Origin: Chondrus crispus
Lineage: Eukaryota; Rhodophyta; Florideophyceae; Gigartinales; Gigartinaceae
Assembly (NCBI RefSeq): GCF_000350225.1
Contig: NW_005179069.1
Location: forward strand, 464,612 to 528,611
Direction of reading: 5' to 3'
DNA length: 64,000 nt
In this document: positions 11,358 to 22,588 of the stretch, one piece after another
Layout of the letters: every line of letters begins with the position of its first letter
Position numbering within the stretch: the first letter of the stretch is position 1
Notes under the pieces: model-generated
Seen by the model: the letters and a program-made list of their open reading frames with translations, nothing else
What the model was told of the DNA's origin: nothing
Databases searched by the model: none
Translations under genes and position numbers: made by a program

Positions 11358-12560
11358 GCAGAACAAAATCACACCACATGGCTTGCAGCGAGCTGTGCGA
11401 GAGATGACGCGTTCTAAATCTCGAGGATTCCAGAGATGCGTCGCTCGTCAGCGTGATCTGTATATACCAGGGATACAGTGAACATTTTATGTAAATTAAT
11501 ACACTGTATGATAAATAGTGATGCACAATTTGGGTAGATCGGGTACCTTTACCGGTTACTGAGCCAATAGCTGCTAAAAGCGGCACGATCGAACCGCTCT
11601 GTGGTGGTTAAAGTACAGTACGCGTGTACGCAACTGCTGTACTACCTTCTTCACTACACGTGGACATCGCTGTGATGAAACCTCTAACGCCTTCGTGTCT
11701 TCGAACTCAACAGCGAGCCTCGGAGAGCCTTGGAGAGCCTTGGCATGATCTGAAATCGAAATTTGCACAGACCCAGACTTTGTTGTGCTAACATTACCGA
11801 CGTCAAAACATAGAAATAGTCTTTTACAAATATACATCGCATGCAATCTCTCAAGAAACAGTAACTTGGAATTTGTGACAAACCCTATGTTCCTCCACCA
11901 ACAAGAAAGGGTTCTGAAGAAGGGGAAAGGAAGTCAGAGGCTGTCGTAGAGGAAGATGGAGGGAGGACGGACGGCAGTGGGGGTTGGATGGGGAACGGAG
12001 GAGGTGAAACTATTTGTCGAAGGGAGCAGTGAATCACGGATTGGAGTTCGCAATGAAGCATTTTGGTCCGGCGAGGCCTTGCACTGCGTGCGTCTTCAGG
12101 GGCCTATGGAAAGAACCAATGAAGGTTGTTTCATGTCTTTCCCTGTCCTTCAATTACTTGCAAAGTGAGCAGCGGGAGGAGTAGGCCGGGGGGAGAGAGG
12201 CCAGGGAGAGAGAACCAGCGAGAATTGAGTCTGAAGACGTCTCTCGTCGGAGTTTCTGCGTGTCACGGACAGCAGCTTCATGCCTGTTGCACGAGTGGAA
12301 AAGATGTGCTGGCCTGAAAGTGTGCTGTGCCACGCGCGAGGAGAATCGATAAGTGGACAGACAGACGCACAGCGCTGGAGGTGAGCACGGCCACGAGATA
12401 TTGTAGCAAGGTGGAGGTGCCAGCAGTTGCGTAGGAATCAGAGGAGGCCGGATGGGCTGGGCATTTGCTACAAGGAGGGAGACGGGGGGAGACAGATGGA
12501 AGATTAATGCGTCGGCAAGCTTCACGTGCGCCCGACCGTTCTTAAATGCTTTGGACTGCA
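11358..12560. other. No recognisable gene
   Basis: Short ORFs only. The stretch 11930-12560 is purine-rich on the plus strand (many GGAGG and GGGAGA runs), which generates pyrimidine-rich false ORFs on the other strand. Confidence 0.4.
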
Positions 12561-12622
12561 CTAGCTCACTGCCTCAATCCTTTCCCCCTCAAGTGAATCC
12601 ATTATGTTATTATGTACATTGA

Positions 12623-13126
12623 TCACGTGTCCACTGCAATCTCTCTCAACATGTGGTAAGCGTCGCAGACAGTCGGCTTGTAGTTCCTGAGGGAGAGTGA
12701 CAACGCGACGACTGCGAGCGCGTTGAGCGCAATAGGGAGGGTGGCGACGAACGGTGAGATGCAATGTCTGATGACGGGAAACAGAACGCCGGCCGCGAGT
12801 GGAATGGCGAACATGTGGAATTCCATTGCCTACAAGTAGTTGACATTTATTCCGCGGAAGGCGCACATACCTAAGTCCGGTGTCACTGTCATAGCCCACA
12901 GGCCATCATGCATCACGACGGACCCGGACCTGTCTGTTGCGAGCTCACTCCTGTTTACCATCGCGACGCCCACGCACGCGGCGGCCAGCGCCCTGGCGTC
13001 GTCAATACCGTCCCGGGACGGTGGGCCCAACGGCGCGGCCCAGGCCCCACCACGCCTCATATTTGCATCCGCATCAGTTGCATGCAGTTTAAAAGTGCTA
13101 CGTACTGTCTCACGCCAAGAAGCCAA
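12623..13126 (-). CDS. Possible spliced host-gene fragment with a hydrophobic segment
   Basis: The minus strand carries a GC-rich ORF at 13126-12830 and, just past its stop, a hydrophobic ORF at 12826-12623 with a transmembrane-like run (AIPLAAGVLFPVI and LPIALNALAVVALSL). Between them are a canonical GTATGT donor (near 12873) and a TTGTAG acceptor (near 12830). That pair joins to the non-hydrophobic frame. A GTAAAC donor near 12968 used with the same acceptor would join in phase to the hydrophobic frame. I do not recognise the protein. The exon model is inference. Confidence 0.25.
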
Positions 13127-13277
13127 TAACTGTGCTCTTTCCTATTGTGGCGGCCGTAGTCTTTCCTATGTCATCTCTCTGCCCATCCAAATGAAAACTC
13201 CCAACTCTCGCTCCTTTCACCACACTATCGATTTCATCCGCTCCTCGAGAGCCAGGTATGTGTGCTTTTTCCCTCCA

Positions 13278-14220
13278 TTATTCTGCAATGTCTCTCCGCC
13301 TGACTTGATAGTCCTTCCCTCGAGCACCAACCTTTTGCAGTGCTTTATTTCGAAGTAAATTGGAGAAAGCGACTGAATCGTCCGGGTTGCAGCCTTCAGG
13401 GGCCGAGCTGAACAACAGAATTTGGTTGCACTGATGGAACAGAGCACTACTTTCTTCATGTGAGCGCATTGATTCAGAATCCAAGCGCATCTCTTTTGTT
13501 GTGGTTCTCTTCTTCCGCTCCAGCTCTTCCGATTTTCTCCTGGCAGTCGGGCGCTTTCTTGTAAGAGTCATTTCGTCACTTTCTGCCGTGTTTTCTGCAC
13601 TGCGAACTGGCTCCTTTCTCGGCGATGAGGAACCAATACTCATTGCCGGTGCACTGCCTTAAAAAGAGCCCCCCTTTTAGAAATGTTTTCATGCGAACGA
13701 AGCAGTAAGAACGTAATACGCCTCCCAATGTCTTCACTAAGATGATTTATCTGTACATCGTTATAAAGAGCTGTAGCCATCTTTATCATATCATCCTCTG
13801 AAACCCCGGGGGGTTTCGATCTTGTACAGAGAAGCAACAGGAACCGTGCTTCAAGTATTATTTGTCGGTCAGTCTCGATCGTGCTTCAATGCATTCCATT
13901 TGTATCTCGGCGAAGCTGGGGGACTTGAAGACGTGATAGAGCTCACACAGACGCTCGTAGAACCGAGAGTCTTTCTTTTCTGATCCTGTGATGGGATATT
14001 CTGAGACCCTCTCCCGTGCTCTCCCCACCGCCATGTCCTGAGCTGACGTGAAGTTTGAGCCACACGTACGAGGAGTGGTGTTGACAGACACTGAAGAAGA
14101 TAACGGAACTACATTTGTGGGTGTTGGGTCCCATAAACGGGTGGCTCCAGAGAAGTGGGAGGTAGCGAGCCTGAAAAGAGAGACCTTATTTTTCATGACA
14201 GAGCGTGAGTTTGATGACAA
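13278..14220 (-). pseudogene. Transposon-associated DNA-binding partner-like protein
   Basis: Three successive minus-strand ORFs (14220-13858, 13837-13640, 13643-13278) read as one broken or spliced gene. The middle part, PPGVSEDDMIKMATALYND, resembles a motif I associate with NAM-like and Myb/SANT-like partner proteins encoded by plant, oomycete and algal DNA transposons. The last part is basic (RKRPTARRKSEELERKKRT) and suits a nuclear protein. Such partners recruit Harbinger-type transposases, but no transposase lies next to this one. The family call rests on motif memory and the gene structure is uncertain. Confidence 0.35.
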
Positions 14221-15339
14221 AATGGGGTGACGCTCTCAGAGATCCCTATTGGAAAAATTGGAATCAGCGGTGGTCGTGTGGCATCTGATAGGGGAGAAGA
14301 TGGCGGGAAATTGCCGCTTCTTTTGTCATAAAACTCCTTGGTCCTGCGATTTTCGGAGGGAACCCTTTTCGTTTGGCCAATGAGCTGCGACGTACTAAAT
14401 TGTGTAGGGCTCGAAATTACGAAGAAAGGGAACCTAGTTTTTGATCATTGGTTCCGATATTTGGTTCGGAACCAAAACTTTGCTGATTTGGTCGGACCGG
14501 TGGGGATGTCAATCGGCATCAAATCTTCAAATTTCAGTTATTTAGTAATTTAATTCAACCGGTATCGATGCTCTTAAATCCCGAATATATACGTAAAACC
14601 CATTCTCCTCAGGGTTCTCAGCACAGAGCATTACAAAAAGTTCCCGCGTTTCTTTCGAAGGCCGACTTTTAGCGGCGATCAAATTCAAATGTCCCTCCCA
14701 TTTTGGCATACAAGTCTCGCTCCTTACAAAACATATAACGGCAAGTTGCACTATGTTCCAATCCCGACAGCTTGCCTCCTTCATTTCCGAACCACAACAG
14801 CTATGATGTGTCCCTCCCCTCCCAAATCCCGAGACTAAAGACTCTACCTGCAGCCGAAAAGGTTGAAAACGGGGTAAGTTTTCATGATCATGCGCACGCC
14901 CATGCTGTACTTTTGTCGACTTTACACAACAGAAAGACACCCCAAGTAAACTATCTGCACGAAACCTAGACGGCTGGCCTCTCTGCCTTCATCAAAGATA
15001 GAGACAAAGGTTGAATTCGTATGCTTCTATGCGGAGGACAACATATCGATGGGTTGCAAACAGCTTTTGAAAGCAACTGATATTACCGTTTCACGCATGG
15101 CACCTGACCGTCAACTTGCACTACTGCTTCGCAATAGTTCCCAGGAATGAAGTGTTTCCGATCTTTCGAGCGGTGCCATGCTCAAATAATTGCGTTTACT
15201 AAAGCAACGAGAGAAGAAACTTTGCGATTCCGTGCATGCAATGCCGAAAATATCTCCCAGGACTTTTCTATATGACAGAAAATCGTCGGAGATCACTCAA
15301 TTGACCCCAGTCACTTCTGGGACTGTGACGAGTGCCAAC
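14221..15339. other. No gene I can name
   Basis: A 132-residue minus-strand ORF at 14940-14542 starts at an ATG but shows no domain, repeat or signal I recognise. The rest has only short ORFs. Confidence 0.3.
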
Positions 15340-15582
15340 TCACTCTGGGTACACACGCAAATGGAAAGGAAACTCTGCAGTGTACGTGACGCGCGCCGGA
15401 GCTCCAGATGCCAAAGTTGGCCATTCAATCAACGACACCCGTCTCACCATGCTTCCGGTGGGCAGTGCAATTTGAAACGTTGTACTGCCGCTTTTCGTTC
15501 TAAAGGGCTTGGGCTTCCGTACTTTGAGTTTATTGTTATCGCATGTTCCTGAATAGAAACCTACGCTGACCACTTCCGCCAC
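15340..15582 (-). CDS. Unrecognised small protein
   Basis: An 80-residue ORF from an ATG at 15582 has alternating polar and hydrophobic residues typical of beta strands (SVGFYSGTCDNNKLKVRK, STTFQIALPTGSMVRRVSL). The same frame is open for some distance beyond its stop. I do not recognise it. It may be one exon or a fragment. Confidence 0.25.
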   Translation of the reverse strand: MAEVVSVGFYSGTCDNNKLKVRKPKPFRTKSGSTTFQIALPTGSMVRRVSLIEWPTLASGAPARVTYTAEFPFHLRVYPE

Positions 15583-15925
15583 GGGCGCTTGTTTGTATGC
15601 CTGAGAGCGAAGGAAGGGTGCATACCGCCATTATATTTCAATGAGCTATGCCAATCGCGCGACATTCCCAGCCTTGAACATAAGGTGGTTGTGGGATAAC
15701 TTCCGTCCACTCTTGGTGCGTCGAGAAACTCCGAAATTGTAGCCGACGGAGCAAGCGACGCGGGACACGCGGCGCACGGGCAACTAGTACGGCATAGCTC
15801 GCGAACAGAGGGTGCCACACGTGGCCGGTCATGCGAATTCGTCCCGAGGGGCGCATTCGGGAACGATTGGTAGCGGGCTAGAACGGAGCGCTGGTTAAGC
15901 TTACCATACGGTAGTAGTTAGGAGC

Positions 15926-15937
15926 AAAAAGGAGGGG
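15926..15937 (+). promoter_or_regulatory. Polypurine-tract-like run before an LTR remnant
   Basis: The run AAAAAGGAGGGG sits about 300 bases before the recognisable LTR homology. The chromovirus ends its coding region with a similar AAGGAGGGGG at 55858-55867. It may mark the start of a 3' LTR here. Confidence 0.3.
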
Positions 15938-16229
15938 CCAGCTTGTCGCCGGTTGACCGCGAGCGATCAGCGCCGGTTCTTAACCCCTCAGATAGACGCC
16001 CGGGCACCGGTCTCATTACAGTACCTGCCACGTACTGTGCGCCGGGTACTGTACGCAATTAAAATTCTAGCGCCCAAATTACGGACTACTGCACGGGCTC
16101 CGGCACCACACGTGTACACTGCTGCACGCACATATCCAGCCACGGCCGATTGGGGCGCGCCCGCTCGCACCACGGGGACACCACTCCCTCTTGTGTACCT
16201 TGTCCGGCCGCCAGATTACCAACCCTCAT

Positions 16230-16760
16230 GTACTTTAATCGCAGATTAGATTTAGAAATACATCTGGTACCGTAGAGTCCGTACTGTACTGCATGGTGTG
16301 CACTGTCAGCCCCGATGGCTGACAGCTCTGCAGTGCGGGACAGCCTGCATTGATTACAGTAGATGACTACCGTACAGTGCGTACTGTGCTGTAGTATGAT
16401 TGATTATCTTGTACCTTAAATACTAGGGTAGAGCGACAGCGGAAGGGACGAAGGACAAGGCTGGATATGACCATCCACCGCGGTCTGACGTGCAGCTTAT
16501 TCTCAACATAACGCGACCGAATCGCACACATTTACAAGGGACTCAGGCGGGTAGTGCACGCGCGGTACACGTGTGAGCCCGGATCCACATCCCGTCAGTA
16601 CTAGTACGTCACCCAAAACGGCTCCGGGGCGTCGAGGCGTCGATCCGCTCATGCACTCTGCGTATCTACGCCCGCTCGGCTCCACTATACCGCTACCAGG
16701 GCCCGTGCCCGGTTGCTTTGCTGGTTTTGCGTACTTCTTTTCTGCAGATCCCGTGTCTCG
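16230..16760 (+). mobile_element. Diverged LTR remnant related to the chromovirus LTR
   Basis: Several blocks match the segment 47925-48510 in the same order. They are an AGATTAGATTTA-type start, an AGCGGAAGG/AGCGGAGGG block, TGTGAGC followed by GGATCC, a CGTCACCCA block, an identical GGGGCGTCGAGGCGTCGATC and a TTGCTT-CTGGT end. No retrotransposon coding sequence follows, so this is a solo or truncated LTR. GC content is well above the surroundings. The 300 bases to the left (15938-16229) may be part of it but have no match in the other copy. Confidence 0.6.
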
Positions 16761-17220
16761 TCGAGCTGGACGTACGTCCTCCACCTTTTGAGGGAACCAT
16801 TTTGCCACTGCCAAGTCAGCGTTGGCATTTTAAACGACAGTTATTTTACATTGTTTTGAGGCGCCGCACCTGGGATATGCGCTTTGCGATGAGCCTCTTT
16901 TCCACACGGGGCGCACCTGAAGCCCAATGACGTCTAACCGAAGACTAAACCGTTCAGCACGACGCGGAACTGCGGCACGTCGTAGCCTTGCGCTCTTGTC
17001 GCGCTTCCGATGTGCTCTGAGGATTCTGCGCTCTACAGCCGTCTTCTCCATGACCCGAGGCACCTTTTTTCTCGCATTTTCGTCCCTCTTTCTCCGAAGA
17101 GCTAGCTGAAAAGCTCTGGAGAACGTGAAAATGCTCCTTAACTCATATTAACCAAGCCGGCTGTACCCACAGTGGCGTCCCAAATCAGTATTTCTGCCTG
17201 AAATTCCCACTGCTTTGCTT
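16761..17220. other. No recognisable gene
   Basis: A 77-residue arginine-rich minus ORF at 17063-16830 overlaps a similarly arginine-rich plus ORF. Neither has supporting features. Confidence 0.35.
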
Positions 17221-17696
17221 CTAAAATATTGTATAGCTCTTGTACGGGGAGCCTGGCATTGGGATTGCCCAGGATTGGCGGACGTGATTAGATAGCAGCT
17301 GCGTTGGTTCTGGAGGCCATGTACCATTACGAATAAATGCTGAGCGCATATTGATGAGAGTAAATGCTTTGTCGTTCGCGAAAGCAAGCATACTGCAATT
17401 GTCATATACAACCCACATGTCCTCCGTAATATGTGTCACTGACCGATTGACTGCATCATTCTCGGACCTTTGAAAACTGCGAAAAGCATTCCGGGTTGTG
17501 CTATCCTCTGCGTATAGGCCGGCAAGGCGTTTAAACTTATGTTACTCTGGTGGAGCATTTCAAGAACCGCTAGTGCAACGTGCAAACGATAGCCGTCAAT
17601 AATTAGTGGTAAGTTTGGGAACACTTTGATATAATTACTGAAGCACGCGAATGGCAGCATGGGTTCATGCATATGCTGCAATCCGACGTTTTTCAA
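17221..17696 (-). pseudogene. Pogo/Tigger-type transposase C-terminal fragment
   Basis: Two overlapping frames (17696-17436 and 17439-17221) form the second half of a pogo-superfamily DDE transposase. LPLIIDGYRLHVALAVLEML matches the second-Asp block (LDGH in the intact copy here). ISLNALPAYTQRIAQPGMLF corresponds to the LPANTTHFLQPCD block with the third acidic residue lost. After a frameshift, SAFIRNGTWPPEP corresponds to the usual SFxKTGIWPxxY segment. The catalytic region is therefore degenerate and the N-terminus is absent. Confidence 0.55.
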
Positions 17697-18295
17697 AAAA
17701 TGTTCGATCTATGGTTCCGTTTTAGTGCTCAGGAGGACTACTAGCAGTAACGCTTCTGCCATGAAAGTGTATTTCAATGCTCAGGTACTTTTTCGTCTTC
17801 AATTTCAAACAAACAAGGCTGTTCGGAAACATATGTTGATTGCTTTGCAGGCAGAAGCATTTTTAAATGTTTTTGCATTTTTGTTTGAGAGTTGTGTAAC
17901 ACCCCTTTAAAGAGCGCTTCGCACCCCGGGCGATGCGTTGAATCCGTTTCTGTCCTCAAAAATCATCACCTTCAACCAATGGCACTGAAATTGCACAAAC
18001 CGGAGATTCCAAAGCGAGAAGAAATCGTAATTGCGATTATACGCCTGACAATAAATCTGCAAAGATGTGTAGAAAATCTAACCATACCGTTGCCAAATTC
18101 CATTACAGATTCCTTTTAGAGAATTGTTAAGAGTGAACTGGCTGTGCTATCGAAACGGAACGACGTAAGTCTTACGAGGGGCTCTCCTGGCGCGAGGACG
18201 AACATCAACAATAAATTATCAATGTCCTCGACAACGCAAGTCGAGTACAGACTTGCGACAACCCGAAGGAAATCAAGGGTTCAGCAGGCTATTTT
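17697..18295. other. No recognisable gene
   Basis: AT-rich sequence with short ORFs only. Confidence 0.4.
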
Positions 18296-18720
18296 TTAGC
18301 TGCAGGTCGGGGTTTGGTGCCGAGATCCAGTTTCCATGTAATGCCCAATTTGCCGCGGCAGTGGCGGGTACCACGCGCTGGGGGCGTCGACCGTGACAGC
18401 ATCAAAGAGCAGCGCGCACAGAAGCGGCGCGGCAGAAGGCGGCGCGGGAACGGGCACGGCCGGCGGCAAAGTGCGCACCGTAGGCGGGTGCGCGTGGTCC
18501 GGCGGGCCCTGCATGTACAGGATCATGTCGGGCGGCGGCAGTGTGGGGATGCGCCGCAGCGCAGAGACAGGAATGCGCCCGCGAATGAAGCGAGGGTTGA
18601 GGAACACGATGTTGCATGTCAGCCACGGGTCGATCACACCGTGGCCGGGGGCGTGTTCAGCGCGACCGAGTTGTTCGCCAGCGGGACTCCTTCGCGACAG
18701 AGTCCCAGCCTTTTCGTTGA
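18296..18720 (-). pseudogene. GC-rich host-gene scrap, unrecognised
   Basis: A sharply GC-rich island reads on the minus strand as DPWLTCNIVFLNPRFIRGR followed by a proline-rich linker and APSAWYPPLPRQIGHYMETG. Upstream, another frame gives CREGVPLANNSVALNTPPAT, joined by an apparent one-base shift near 18650. Codon choice is GC-ending, unlike the neighbouring TE genes but like the scraps at 57118-57300 and 63560-64000. This suggests a host gene exon. I do not recognise the family. Confidence 0.35.
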
Positions 18721-18730
18721 CCCATGATTT

Positions 18731-19982
18731 ATTGGCGGAAAGGAGTAAATGTCTCGCAGGGGGCCGGCAGCTGGGGTACGGAGTGCGTTGTGAGCCAGAA
18801 ACGGTCTCGTGTTTGGACGGGAGCGAGTAAGAATAATTTGGCTGGAGCGTATGTGATTGTGGCCAATATTTTTCGACGCTTTTCGTGTCTATCCGATAGA
18901 ATAGACTACAGTTTGAGTCTATCGGGAGGTTGATTAGACAGACCGTGGTTTAATCTATTTAATAGATTCGCGAATAGCTTCTAAATGGTGCGGTCAGGAG
19001 ACAAATTTGGGTCTATCTGGAAAAATCAAAATTAGAATAGATAATAGAGTAGCTGTAGAGATACTCTTACATAAGGGCTATGAATTTTCAAGGGGTTGCT
19101 CTGTCAGGATTAACTCCCTCGTCAAGACGTGAAACAAGATTGTGACGATTAGTCTGCAGAGTTGGACTGGCCAAGGAGAGTTAACACCATGGATGGATCC
19201 AAAGGAACGCATATATTGCGTACATCCTCTGGTCTTGACGACAGTGTCCGTCATTTACACCCGGATTTCTTGCTGTTTAAAGATACCGTCAACCTCGAGC
19301 GAAAAGATTTCTATGATCAGCATGGTCCAGTTTGCTATGTGTTTGTTGGCTGCTATGGATATCTGAGGTGAACATGAATGGCAGTTTTCCTCACTTTTCA
19401 CCGTCTCAACTCACATGAAATGCTGCTCACGCTTCTTAATCTCGGAAGGGGAAGAAGGGAAGCGTGGTTTTACAAAAGATTGATGATCGAAATTGAGTCT
19501 CCGTTGGAACAGTGGCCGATTACTTTCGCATGGTTCTATCCACGCCTTTTAAGCATTTCAATTCTCTCGAGCTTCACTTGACGCGATGGACTCAATCTGG
19601 AGAACGTGCTTCTATGAAGGGCTTGGTCATACCATTTACGAAAGCATAGAAAGGATGAATAGGAGTTGTTACAATCGACCTATGAGACGGCAACGAATGA
19701 GTAACGAATGTCCAAAAATTTCAGATACAACAAGTTCCGTACATTTCTAGGACGTTGACCATTTGAGAAGGAGCTCTTTTCGATTTCGTACAACAGAGCT
19801 GCTACGCTGCCGAACTGATGGTTTCTTTGGAGGGGTTTTACACCTTGGGCCGTGTCATGCTTCCAAGAAAAGTTAGCAACACATGCCTTGAGGGACTCAC
19901 ATTCAGATTGAAGTAAATGTTACTTTATGATTTCGACATTCTTCTATTTGTGGGCTGCGCAGACACCAACAACGCGCGCGGC
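18731..19982. other. No recognisable gene
   Basis: AT-rich sequence with short ORFs. Several copies of the words GTCTAT and ATAGA occur at 18890-19050, possibly a small degenerate repeat. Confidence 0.35.
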
Positions 19983-20330
19983 CTAAACATGATCATCTAT
20001 CGTGTTGACTGTAGTGCGCAGTGTAGGTGACGCACTTGAGCCAGTTACGGCCGCAGGGGACTCCCCGGAGGTGATGCTGCTGGAGGTGGATGCAGATACA
20101 TGCCCATGGGTGTCTGCCAGAGGCCCAAGAAAAACTGGATCTATGATGAAAGGGACGTTGAGAGGTGGCACTGGAAGAGCTGTCTCTGGCCGCTGTGGCG
20201 AGAACATGATCCTTTCTGTGAACTGGTTCTATACAATGCCGAACTGTTCACCCAGACGCCGTTTCAGCATTTCAATGGCGATTGCTGCATTCGCAACGAG
20301 TGTCGAAGCGCGGAGGGTTTTTGAATATCT
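19983..20330 (-). pseudogene. Unrecognised protein remnant with one in-frame stop
   Basis: The minus frame from about 20330 reads SKTLRASTLVANAAIAIEML and continues through one in-frame TAG near 20234. It then has a proline/serine/threonine-rich tail (PLPVPPLNVPFIIDPVFLG) ending at 19983. Continuity on both sides of the TAG suggests a once-intact ORF. No domain is recognised. Confidence 0.3.
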
Positions 20331-21829
20331 ACGCCCATTCAACGACGTTCTGGAGTCTCCCTGACATTGCTTATACGCTTCTTGTCCTTCTCGAAGGCCT
20401 TGTTCCGTTCTCGATTTCCTTTTCCTTCTCTACATGCGATTTTAGGTTACATGTGAGCGCCCTGGTCATATCTTCATCCGTCGTCAGCGTCCGTTTCGTT
20501 GCTTTTACTTCGCAGTTAACACCCAGTCGGTCCAAAATGCGTGTGCGTAGTTCTCGATGCCGCGTGTCACTGCTACGAGACCGTCATGTTCGGGCGAATT
20601 AGTAGTTGAAGCGATCGATCCTTCTTTTCCATGTCTGAAACAGTGCTCGCGACGTGACGGAGAATTTCAGCAGATATGCCATGCACGTACACCTGCCTCG
20701 AGCTCATGCCGTACTGCTGTCGCTCAGCTACAGTCGCACTGCCGGGAATGTGACGATCTCATGCACAGTCCACCACGCTCGCCCAAGTCGCGACGAGTGA
20801 GTCTTAAGATTTTGAGCCGAGGCGCCATATCCAATCAGCTGGCCTGGAACCCAGGTCTCCACGAACTTGTTCATTACGAAACGCTGCCGTGGCGGCGGAG
20901 GGAGTTTCGGAGGTGAAGAGGGGCTGGGTGATGGCAGGAGAGCGGTTGGAGATCAATGGTAGCATTGTGCGGTGAGGATTCGGAAGGCGCGTCAGAAGGT
21001 GCAAGTACAAATCTGTTTTCATCTTTGTCGGGAGTCGACATGACAGAGTTGGTGGGAACAATATCTGGGAAGACTGCAGATGGAAGGTGGTGGACGATAA
21101 GCAAATCTTTTAGTCTGTGCTTGATGTTGCCCAGTCTTATTTGTTACACTAGATTCAAACCGCCAATATTGCCGTTGTGCGCAAAAACAGATAAAACATT
21201 AGTATTAAGATACGCTTTTACAGTACAAGACCAGTTCTCGTGCACGAAAATCCACAAAAACACAGGTAACTCTTAGTTGACTAGGAAATGCGCAGTACAA
21301 CACTTTTCCGAACTTATTGAATAAAATCAAAAGACAGAATGACTCATGAGGCGTACAGCAGTCTCAAAAAGCTATCACATAGATCAAAAGAGACGCGCAC
21401 CTAACAGCTCTGTAATCCGTTTCAATGTCCTTCAACAGCGCACGACGTCTGCTTCTCGCCATGAGATCACGTTGATTTTGCGTACTATCAACTAGTGCAC
21501 GTTCCCCCTTTGGCATGCGACTCTTTCATATCATTGAAAGGCAATTACGTACACCTGTACGGTCCTTACTGCCCTCAGAGCGAAGAAGACGGACCATTAC
21601 ACATGTTTTATTCCAGGCAAGTCACACTTTGAATACGTGCCCGTACAAAACATCTCCCCGGCGACATTTATGAGATAGTACATTGAGTCCGTAAACTGCA
21701 CATTTGATCAGAATGGTTTTCTATCGTGAAACGGTCTGCAGATACTTGGCGATTGCAGTCTTTGTCTTCCAATGAGAGTGTCGCACGTGCTGGAGAGCGC
21801 ACCAGATGCACTGCATGTAGGTATTCGGA
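20331..21829. other. No recognisable gene
   Basis: Several overlapping short ORFs on both strands between 20550 and 21280 have no family features. I could not support any of them. Confidence 0.35.
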
Positions 21830-21884
21830 TGCGCCTTGATATCCTTTGTCTGTCAGTCTGGCAGACAAGGGATATCAAGGCGCA
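21830..21884. repeat. Hairpin: 23-bp inverted repeat with 9-base loop
   Basis: The arm starting TGCGCCTTGATATCC at 21830-21852 pairs with 21862-21884 with a single mismatch. The loop is TCAGTCTGG. Confidence 0.85.
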
Positions 21885-21887
21885 CTG

Positions 21888-21909
21888 AGTATGACTTAGA
21901 AGTCATACT
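21888..21909. repeat. Second hairpin: 10-bp perfect arms, 2-base loop
   Basis: AGTATGACTT, then AG, then AAGTCATACT. It follows the previous hairpin by three bases, so two fold-back structures stand back to back. Confidence 0.85.
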
Positions 21910-22588
21910 TAAATTCATCGGTGTACCGCAAGTCTCTCACCATCTTTTCGGGTGCCTCCTCATGAAAAAGTCTGTTTGGGCGAAGTAACTGCAGGTACGA
22001 TACAGAGCTTGGATAATGCTCCGTGAATCAAATAACGGAACCAGTAAGAAGAACCAACACTTCCACTTTGTATCCATACAGCTCGTATTCACGGCAGGAT
22101 TAGCGTTCTCTCTCTGTTACGATTTCAGTCGGGGGATGCTTCGCTGCCATGTCACGTCAGCAGCGCATCTTTCGTAAAGGGGGATACGCAATTTTTTGAA
22201 GGCTCGTTATTTGCGAAATACTAATTTTAGATACTTGTGAGCCGCTCTTGTGTCAATTTTGATCAGACCGAGCGAGGCGTGTGCCTTCAGATACAATTTC
22301 CACTGAAATGAATAAATTGATTCCATTTTCCCGCTTTCGATCGAAAGCGTGCATCCCAATTCATTTCATCTCGGTCTTTAAACTCGAAAATACGCAAATG
22401 CGTGCAATATTACCACTGCATGCTCATCTGAAGTTTACGCTTGCACATCCCTTCCCTTTCTCCCAAACTTAAAATTCTCAAAGCAGCGTACTTCATGACG
22501 CTCAGCCCTCAGAGGCCGACTGTTGGAGATCTAGCACTGAGGATCCCGGCGGCTGTTCAGGCAGTGCATTCAGGCATATCATATTGGC
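21910..22588. other. No recognisable gene
   Basis: AT-rich with short ORFs only. Confidence 0.4.

Noticed and set aside
12840..13358. 172-codon plus ORF
   Set aside because: It mirrors the GC-rich minus-strand fragment that has splice-like signals, and has no features of its own.
18393..18830. 145-codon plus ORF in the GC island
   Set aside because: Glycine/arginine-rich antisense of the minus-strand frame that reads as a plausible protein.
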